Position numbers and translations under genes: made by a program. A model generated the notes under the pieces. That model was not told where the DNA came from, ran no database searches, and saw only the letters and a program-made list of their open reading frames with translations. A stretch of 5,973 nucleotides of DNA from Spirochaetales bacterium (GTDB lineage: Bacteria > Spirochaetota > Spirochaetia > SPDA01), in the NCBI GenBank assembly GCA_004525155.1, contig SPDA01000141.1:1-5973 (forward strand), read 5' to 3'. Below, in pieces: positions 1 through 4,639 of the stretch. How positions within the stretch are numbered: position 1 is the stretch's first letter; every line of letters begins with the position of its first letter.

Positions 1-249
1 AGATCAGAACGCGCTCCGCCGCCCATGGCATGTATCTCCGAAACGGGTATGCCGAAATCCGAGACCGCTTCCAATATATCTTTCAACATGAAACCGATAG
101 ATTCCATAATGGCTCTGACGAAATGACCCTTTCCATGGCTCAACGTCAGACCGTAGAACACTCCCTTCGCTTCAGGCGCTGTCTTCGGCAGCAAGCACGA
201 CCGCTTTTTTCGGTTCGATTTTTATGTTGATTTCTTCGTAGTTTTTCAT
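1..249 (-). pseudogene. FGGY-family carbohydrate kinase remnant (xylulokinase-like C-terminal domain), truncated and frameshifted
   Basis: On the minus strand, the frame open from 221 to the window edge encodes the start of the FGGY C-terminal domain. It reads LLPKTAPEAKGVFYGLTLSH, then a RAIMESIGFMLKD helix, then the GGGAR adenosine-binding motif near position 10. In xylulokinases this block comes after roughly 300 or more N-terminal residues and is followed by the rest of the ATPase domain. Here the next gene upstream ends at 279, so the N-terminal domain is absent. An ATG at 249-247 opens a different frame (MKNYEEINIKIEPKK), which ends at a TGA at 174-172. That stretch resembles the segment before the LLP motif, and removing one A from the A6 run at 210-205 would join the two frames. 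Translation of this frame upstream is blocked by TAA at 224-222. No ribosome binding site precedes the ATG. The family is clear; loss of function is inferred. The 3' end lies outside the window. Confidence 0.82.
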
Positions 250-278
250 ACGCGGACAGTATGATAAAATTCGAGCCG

Positions 279-1166
279 TTATTCAAGAAGAACCGCCCGC
301 TTAATCGTTTCTTCCACGCTGAGCATCGGCGTTGTCAGCAGCCCGCGCGCTTTTTCCACGCTGATTATGCCGTTTTTATGCCGGGGTGCCCGATCTTTTG
401 AAACAGATTCCTCCGTCAGGGCCTTAACGAGCCCCGGGTCAAAACCAAGCTTCGTGGCAGCCTTTTTGGCAAGCTCGTAACGGTTAATGCTGTCCGTGGA
501 CCCGATATGGAGTAGCCCGGAAAAACGGTTTTCACAGAGTTCAAGCACCGCTTCAGTGAGGGTATGCACATCCACCGGGGTGCGGACCTCCGACACCGGC
601 AGAACCTGTTCCTTTCCCCGGACGAGGGCGTCGCGGAAACGCAGGAGGAAGGAGTTGCCTGAAGCCACGGGAAATCCCAATACCAGGGAAATGCGTATGA
701 CCGCAGCCGCGGGATAAACCGATAATACTGCCTGTTCCGCTTCAGCCTTGCTTTTACCGTAAAAGTTAACCGGGGCGGGCGTGTCCTCCTCGGTATAAGG
801 GCCGCCGGTTCCCGAAAAAACGGCATCGCTGGAAAAATGCACGAAACGCACGCCCTCTTCCGCGCAGGCCCGGGCGATATTTGCGGCGCCGCCCGCATTT
901 ACTTTTCGGGTAAGGTCCTGGTTTTTCTAGGCGAAGTCGATGTCCGATATGGCGGCGGTGTTTACCGCCGCGGTGGGTTTATATGTTTTAATGGCTGTTC
1001 TTACCGCATCGGCATCGGTAATGTCGTACTGCACGCAGCCGGCTTCGCCAAACCCATCCGCCTGTTTCATGTCGCAGATTATGACTTCCCAATTTGTAAA
1101 AGCTTTCAAGGTAAGTATGCCGCCTACGAAACCGGTGCCCCCGAAAATCATCAGTGTTTTACTCAT
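279..1166 (-). pseudogene. RmlD-like NAD(P)-dependent sugar reductase/epimerase (extended SDR), interrupted by an in-frame TAG
   Basis: One continuous frame of 295 codons plus TAA is broken only by TAG at codon 80. The N-terminal part starts MSKTLMIFGGTGFVGG, with the GxxGxxG dinucleotide-binding motif at 9-15, and ends at AAISDIDFA. Directly after the TAG the same frame continues KNQDLTRKVN. It then gives SSDAVFSG (112-119), matching the STDYVFDG block of dTDP-4-dehydrorhamnose reductases, and the catalytic YxxxK as YGKSK (Y136, K140). The length fits RmlD-like proteins (about 280-300). The family reduces or epimerises keto-sugars in the cytoplasm. I chose ATG 1166 because it sits one residue before the first beta strand; TTG at 1202 is possible, and neither has a good Shine-Dalgarno. 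No convincing start follows the TAG; GTG at 851 is mid-domain. The gene lies 61 bp after the AraC gene on the same strand and may be co-transcribed with it. A point mutation, readthrough or sequencing error would each explain the stop. Confidence 0.85.
927..929 (-). other. In-frame TAG codon within the RmlD-like reductase
   Basis: Codon 80 of the reductase frame reads TAG on the minus strand between GCC (Ala) and AAA (Lys). Related RmlD-type proteins commonly carry an acidic residue here, in patterns such as D-x-A-E before the conserved VN. A GAG-to-TAG change is therefore the simplest explanation. The four genes with visible ends stop with TAA (reductase, regulator, aminotransferase) or TGA (kinase), so TAG is not used as a terminator in this window. 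That is too small a sample to argue for recoding. Confidence 0.9.
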
Positions 1167-1227
1167 GCGGCCAGTGTAGACGTAGAGTGGTACGCGGATC
1201 AATCTGATTTTTTGGCAAGGTGTATCA
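1167..1227 (-). promoter_or_regulatory. Short gap between the AraC regulator and the reductase, with one possible regulator half-site
   Basis: This 61-base gap has no recognisable terminator and no convincing promoter. On the minus strand it contains CCAAAAAA (plus-strand 1208-1215), the same 8-mer that begins the first half-site at 2176 in the divergent control region. No matching partner lies 21 bp away. The A-run alone makes chance a realistic explanation, so this is only a weak hint that the reductase is also controlled by the adjacent regulator. Confidence 0.2.
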
Positions 1228-2124
1228 TTATTTTAGCACAGAGTGCTTGTATTCGCCGGGGTTGCCGCCGGTAACGCGCCTGAATGCCTTGTAGAAACTA
1301 CCAGTGCTGCTGAAACCGGCCGCATACGCCACTTCCGTGGAATTAAGCCGGTTTTCGTTTAGCAGGTGAATCGCCTCGTTGATCCTCGTGCGGGTCAGGT
1401 AGTGCAGGAAGGTAACGCCCACGTTCTTGCGGAAAAAGTCCGAGAAATAGGCCGGGTTCATGGCAAACTGATCCGCGATAGCGGCGAGGCTTAAATCCTC
1501 CTTAAAATTTTCGTTTATATATTTGAGAATATTTTCTATCCGTTCTATATTTTTCTTTCTTATTAAATAGTCCCCGCGGTCCTCGGTGCGCATATCCGTG
1601 TGGCGAAGGAGATGGGTAATTATGGTAAGGAGTTTCGATTTAACCATGAGTTCGTAGTGAGGCGGCTTCTGCAGGTATTCCGATTTGATTTCGCCGATGA
1701 TTCTACCCATCTCGCGGCTTACATCCGGTTCGAGCAGCGGTCTGTTGTTGAAACGCGCCCCCTCATAGAGAAAAAGCTTTAAGTAATTGTAGTCGAAATA
1801 ACTATTTTCCTTGGACCAGATGAAGGTGGGGGAAAAGTGGAGGACTGTTTCGAATAGGGGATCGGTGTCTTCATACGTAACTCTGTGGCGTTCGATGTTG
1901 TTGATAACGACGATATCGCCGGCGGTCACGCTGAAACGTTTCCCTTCTATATGATACACGCCGCTGCCGGCGTCCACCCGGGAGATCTCCATGTAATCGT
2001 GCCAGTGAAAATACCGCATGTTGTTTGCCGGCCCGGTGGTGTGAATAACCTCAAAAGGAAAAACCTTGCGGGTAATATCCGAATCCCTTTTCCTGATGGT
2101 TTCCCCGGTATTGTTCGAACTCAT
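1228..2124 (-). CDS. AraC/XylS-family transcriptional regulator with N-terminal cupin sensor domain
   Basis: This 298-residue protein has the usual AraC length and order. The N-terminal cupin begins around FHWHDYMEI (39-47, the HxHxxxE-type sensor motif) and continues through GVYHIEGKRF and the GDIVVIN turn. A linker follows, and then a double helix-turn-helix DNA-binding domain over about 195-298. The first HTH is LSLAAIADQFAMNPAYFSDF. The second carries the family signature AYAAGFSSTGSFYKAFRR followed by GGNPGEYK. It should bind a small ligand, probably a sugar, and control nearby transcription. ATG 2124 is the only reasonable start: an in-frame TAA lies four codons upstream and the next Met is residue 36. 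No strong Shine-Dalgarno precedes it. The gene diverges from the aminotransferase operon, which is the classic arrangement for a local regulator, and lies upstream of the reductase on the same strand. The DNA-binding family is secure; the ligand is unknown. Confidence 0.95.
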   Translation of the reverse strand: MSSNNTGETIRKRDSDITRKVFPFEVIHTTGPANNMRYFHWHDYMEISRVDAGSGVYHIEGKRFSVTAGDIVVINNIERHRVTYEDTDPLFETVLHFSPTFIWSKENSYFDYNYLKLFLYEGARFNNRPLLEPDVSREMGRIIGEIKSEYLQKPPHYELMVKSKLLTIITHLLRHTDMRTEDRGDYLIRKKNIERIENILKYINENFKEDLSLAAIADQFAMNPAYFSDFFRKNVGVTFLHYLTRTRINEAIHLLNENRLNSTEVAYAAGFSSTGSFYKAFRRVTGGNPGEYKHSVLK

Positions 2125-2175
2125 GAGTAAAGGTTAATGTAAACAGGAGACCGTTGCAAGCTTGGCATGGCTCGT

Positions 2176-2207
2176 CCAAAAAACGGATATAAACTGCCAA
2201 AATACCG
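2176..2207 (+). promoter_or_regulatory. Candidate AraC-type operator: two direct half-sites spaced 21 bp
   Basis: CCAAAAAACGG starts at 2176 and CCAAAATACCG starts at 2197, agreeing at 9 of 11 positions. The pitch is exactly 21 bp, about two helical turns. AraC-family dimers typically bind tandem direct half-sites at this spacing just upstream of, or overlapping, the -35 element of the promoter they activate. The pair lies beside a weak -35/-10 pair and next to an AraC-family gene. The repeat is seen directly; its role is inferred, and the A-richness of the half-site raises the chance of coincidence. Confidence 0.45.
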
Positions 2208-2210
2208 GGA

Positions 2211-2238
2211 TGAAGAGAGGATGGATTCGGTACATAAT
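2211..2238 (+). promoter_or_regulatory. Possible weak, activator-dependent promoter for the aminotransferase operon
   Basis: CATAAT at 2233-2238 matches the -10 consensus at five of six positions. It lies 16 bp after TGAAGA (2211-2216), which matches the -35 at only three of six. A poor -35 directly downstream of the paired half-sites is the layout expected for AraC-type activation. Transcription would start near 2245, leaving a very short leader that still includes the AGGAG. An alternative is TATAAA at 2188-2193 with TTGGCA at 2162-2167, but that spacing is 20 bp and the -10 would fall between the half-sites, which would suit repression instead. Confidence 0.3.
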
Positions 2239-2247
2239 CCTTATACG

Positions 2248-2252
2248 AGGAG
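2248..2252 (+). promoter_or_regulatory. Ribosome binding site that fixes the aminotransferase start at 2260
   Basis: AGGAG lies seven bases before ATG 2260. The earlier in-frame ATG codons at 2167 and 2221 are worse: 2167 has no Shine-Dalgarno, and the AGAGAGG before 2221 directly abuts the start codon. Confidence 0.8.
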
Positions 2253-2259
2253 CTTTAGT

Positions 2260-3450
2260 ATGGAAAAAATTACGATTAAACATGAGCTGGAAACAGCGTA
2301 CGGCAATATCTACGGAAAGGAAGAGGAAGAGGCGCTTATCGGGGTTTTGCGTAACGGCGCCCCTTCCTGCGGCAAAAAGGTAAAGGCTTTCGAGGACGCT
2401 TTCGCCGCGTACTGCGGTACACGGTATGCCCTTACGGTTACATCCGCAACAACGGGGCTTACCCTTGCCGGTCTCGCGCTGGGTATCGGCCCGGGGGATG
2501 AGGTGATTACCACACCGTTGAGCTGGATTGCCACCTCTACCGCATTCTCAGCTTTAGGCGCAACGTTGAAATTCTGCGACGTGGACCCGAAGACCTTGAA
2601 CCTCGATCCCGTTCACCTCGAAAAACTCATCACCCCGCGCACAAAGGCCATTGTACCGGTACACCTCTTCGGCCAGTGCTGCGACATGGACGGTATTATG
2701 GGTGTTGCGGAAAAACATGGTGTCAAAGTGATCGAGGACTGCGCACACAATCCCGGAGGAGAATATAAAGGCCGAAAATCAGGCTCCCTGGGACACATGG
2801 GCGTGTTCAGTTTCCATCAGCAGAAAAACATGTGCACCCTGGGGGAGGGGGGCATGTTCACCACCAGCGACAGGACGTTGTTCGAAAAAGTACTTTCCTA
2901 CCGGAGCCTCTGCTGCAGGATTTACGGACCCAGCGACAAATACCTCTCCATCGACGAAAGCGTACACCCCATGGAAAAAGAGTACTGGAAACTCTTTTTC
3001 GACGATATCGGTTATAATTTCCGCATGACCGACGCCCAGGCCGCCGTGGGGCTGGAACAGCTCAAGAAACTCGATACATTCAATACCATGCGCAGGGAGC
3101 GGGCAGCCAAACTTTCGAATATGCTTGGCGGAGTGAAAGGTATTACCCTCCCCTGGATCTACCCGGAAGGTAAGCACACATTTCATCTTTATATGATTCA
3201 GCTCGCCAAAGACTTCCCCTTATCCAAGGCTGATTTCATGTGGGAACTCTATACGAAGAAAGGCATCAAGGTCTGGTCACACTACATGCCCATACATCTA
3301 ACGGATCCCTACCGCGCCCGGGGGCACAAGGAAGGGGAGTGCCCGGTTCTCGAGGAGGCGGTAAAACATCATGTGACCCTGCCCATGCATCCGAGGCTTA
3401 CGGACGAGGCCCTTACGTACATGGCGGACGCGGTAAAAAGTCTATGTTAA
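2260..3450 (+). CDS. DegT/DnrJ/EryC1/StrS-family PLP-dependent sugar aminotransferase
   Basis: At 396 residues this has normal family length and is a fold-type I PLP enzyme that exchanges amino and keto groups on a sugar or cyclitol. Landmarks in order are the SATTGLTLAG phosphate-binding region, GIGPGDEVI, the strand and loop with PLSWIATST (W89, where the motif usually has an aromatic), VIEDCAH with the cofactor-ring aspartate D160 and H163, and FSFHQQKN with the Schiff-base lysine K189 followed by GEGG. After these come IGYNFRMTDAQAAVGLEQL and the FHLYMIQL segment near the C-terminus. Every catalytic residue I can place is present. It is the first gene of a plus-strand operon, with the kinase starting 16 bases after its TAA. 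Such enzymes make amino sugars for glycans, antibiotics or cyclitols, usually using glutamate or glutamine as amino donor, and a few work in catabolism. The family is firm; the substrate is unknown. Confidence 0.94.
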   Translation: MEKITIKHELETAYGNIYGKEEEEALIGVLRNGAPSCGKKVKAFEDAFAAYCGTRYALTVTSATTGLTLAGLALGIGPGDEVITTPLSWIATSTAFSALGATLKFCDVDPKTLNLDPVHLEKLITPRTKAIVPVHLFGQCCDMDGIMGVAEKHGVKVIEDCAHNPGGEYKGRKSGSLGHMGVFSFHQQKNMCTLGEGGMFTTSDRTLFEKVLSYRSLCCRIYGPSDKYLSIDESVHPMEKEYWKLFFDDIGYNFRMTDAQAAVGLEQLKKLDTFNTMRRERAAKLSNMLGGVKGITLPWIYPEGKHTFHLYMIQLAKDFPLSKADFMWELYTKKGIKVWSHYMPIHLTDPYRARGHKEGECPVLEEAVKHHVTLPMHPRLTDEALTYMADAVKSLC

Positions 3451-3453
3451 CTG

Positions 3454-3458
3454 AGGAG
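3454..3458 (+). promoter_or_regulatory. Ribosome binding site for the GHMP kinase
   Basis: AGGAG lies eight bases before ATG 3467 in the 16-base gap after the aminotransferase. There is no space for a terminator here, which supports co-transcription. Confidence 0.8.
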
Positions 3459-3466
3459 AAAATAGT

Positions 3467-4639
3467 ATGACGGCAAACACATCAAGAAAACAACGGATGG
3501 TCGATACATTTAAGAAGCTTTACGGCAAAGAGCCCGATTCCTGGGTCCGCGCGCCGGGCAGGGGCGAGCTTATCGGCACGGACACGGACGATAATTACGG
3601 CTACGTCCTCACCATGGCCATACACCTGGATACGTGGATAGCTTTTTCCAAATCCGGAGATGACAAGGCAAAAATTTATTCTCTTAACATGAATGAGCAG
3701 ACAGAGTTTCCCTTAAGGGGGGATTACGGTAGCGTGGAAAAGAAGTGGGACCGGTACGTAAACGGAGTGGCGGAGATTCTTTCGGGCGAGGGTTACAAAC
3801 TCGCCGGGGTTAACGCGGTTATCGACGGCGCCATACCCATCGGCGGGGGATTGAGCTCTTCCGCCTCTCTGGAAGCGGCCTGCTCCCTCATGTTTCAGTC
3901 CGCCGGGGGATTCAGCCTCGACCCGAAAGAGACAGCTCTGTACTGCCAGCAGGCTGAGAATAGGTGCGTGGGCGTCATGTGCGGGATCCTGGATCAATAT
4001 ACTTCAATATTCGGGAGGACCGGCTCCGCCTTGCTGTTGGACTGCAGGAGCCTTACCCACATACTCGTTAAAATTCCCTCGGACCTATCGGTGGTTATCT
4101 GCGACACCAACGTTCCTCACACGCTCGTGTCTTCCGAATACGGCAACCGCAGAAAGGAATGCGAAGAAGCCGCCCGTATCCTTTCCGGCATCAATCCGGA
4201 AATCGTGAACTTGCGGGACGTGAATCCGAAGATGTTCGAGGCGATGAAGGGCGCATTGCCCGATGTTAACCGTAAGCGGGCGCGCTTCATCGTCGAGGAG
4301 AACCAGCGGGTCATGGATTTTACCGCGGCCATGGTGCGGGACGACAGGCCGGTAATGCGGAAGTTATGCGAAGGATCTTTCGCGGGCATGCGGGATCTTT
4401 ACGAAAAAACGGTACCCGAAATGGAGCGGATGTTCGAGAGTATGATGTCCGCGCCGGGAATCGTGTGCGCCCGGCAGTCCGGCGGCGGCTTCGGCGGGTG
4501 CATGATCTCCCTGGTGGAGAAAAATAAAGTCGAGGCCTACGCTGACCACATAAAGAAATCATATAAGGAAAAGACCGGTATCGAAACATCCATATACGTG
4601 ACCCAGCCCTCCGACGGGGCGGGGGAGCTTTCGATATGA
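3467..4639 (+). CDS. Galactokinase-like GHMP sugar kinase with an atypical substrate signature
   Basis: This 390-residue protein matches galactokinase in length and overall order. The ATP-binding motif is IPIGGGLSSSAS (123-134), the catalytic aspartate is D176 in GILDQYTS, the dTNVPHTL and SEYGNRR blocks include Y225, and the C-terminal SGGGFGGC is at 338-345. The family phosphorylates a sugar, classically at O1. The N-terminal signature is unusual: galactokinases have GRVNLIGEHTDY, while this protein has GRGELIGTDTDD (31-42). R32 and D41 are kept. The Glu-His pair that contacts galactose hydroxyls becomes T38-D39, the Asn is E34 and the Tyr is D42. True galactokinase activity is therefore doubtful, and another hexose, amino sugar, uronic acid or cyclitol is more likely. 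The start has a good Shine-Dalgarno, and the stop overlaps the next ATG. The family is firm; the substrate is open. I withhold a galK symbol for this reason. Confidence 0.92.
   Translation: MTANTSRKQRMVDTFKKLYGKEPDSWVRAPGRGELIGTDTDDNYGYVLTMAIHLDTWIAFSKSGDDKAKIYSLNMNEQTEFPLRGDYGSVEKKWDRYVNGVAEILSGEGYKLAGVNAVIDGAIPIGGGLSSSASLEAACSLMFQSAGGFSLDPKETALYCQQAENRCVGVMCGILDQYTSIFGRTGSALLLDCRSLTHILVKIPSDLSVVICDTNVPHTLVSSEYGNRRKECEEAARILSGINPEIVNLRDVNPKMFEAMKGALPDVNRKRARFIVEENQRVMDFTAAMVRDDRPVMRKLCEGSFAGMRDLYEKTVPEMERMFESMMSAPGIVCARQSGGGFGGCMISLVEKNKVEAYADHIKKSYKEKTGIETSIYVTQPSDGAGELSI
4624..4639 (+). promoter_or_regulatory. Ribosome binding site and ATGA start/stop overlap coupling kinase and next gene
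   Basis: GGAG at 4624-4627, inside the end of the kinase gene, lies eight bases before ATG 4636. That ATG overlaps the kinase TGA (4637-4639) as ATGA. This arrangement usually means translational coupling and roughly matched amounts of the two proteins. Confidence 0.8.

Larger units (their letters stand above)
2125..2259. promoter_or_regulatory. Divergent control region between the AraC regulator and the aminotransferase operon
   Basis: These 135 bases separate the two divergent start codons and hold the half-sites, promoter and ribosome binding site listed separately. The frame of the aminotransferase stays open back to ATG 2167, but that extension (beginning MARPKNGYK) shows no family homology that I recognise and has no Shine-Dalgarno. 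I therefore treat it as non-coding leader. No clear promoter for the leftward regulator gene can be picked out; a TTGCAA-like element read on the minus strand has no good -10 partner. Confidence 0.6.

Noticed and set aside
204..213. Programmed frameshift at the A6-G run in the FGGY remnant
   Set aside because: In the ATG-249 frame the codons are AAA AAA GCG, not the A-AAA-AAG slippery register. The required shift is +1, and the N-terminal kinase domain is missing anyway, so decay or error is more likely.
1171..1190. Possible palindrome in the gap before the reductase
   Set aside because: CCA and TGG ends pair, but the interior matches at too few positions (about 12 of 20) to count as an operator or terminator stem.
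837..1274. 145-codon plus-strand open frame across the reductase
   Set aside because: It is the antisense shadow of clearly homologous reductase sequence and has no recognisable protein features.
2162..2177. Sigma-54 promoter starting TTGGCA
   Set aside because: The GG-N10-GC requirement fails: the -12 position reads CC, and no TTGCA-like element is present.
2167..2259. N-terminal extension of the aminotransferase from ATG 2167 (31 extra residues)
   Set aside because: It has no Shine-Dalgarno, overlaps the likely operator, and the AGGAG before ATG 2260 gives a family-typical length of 396.
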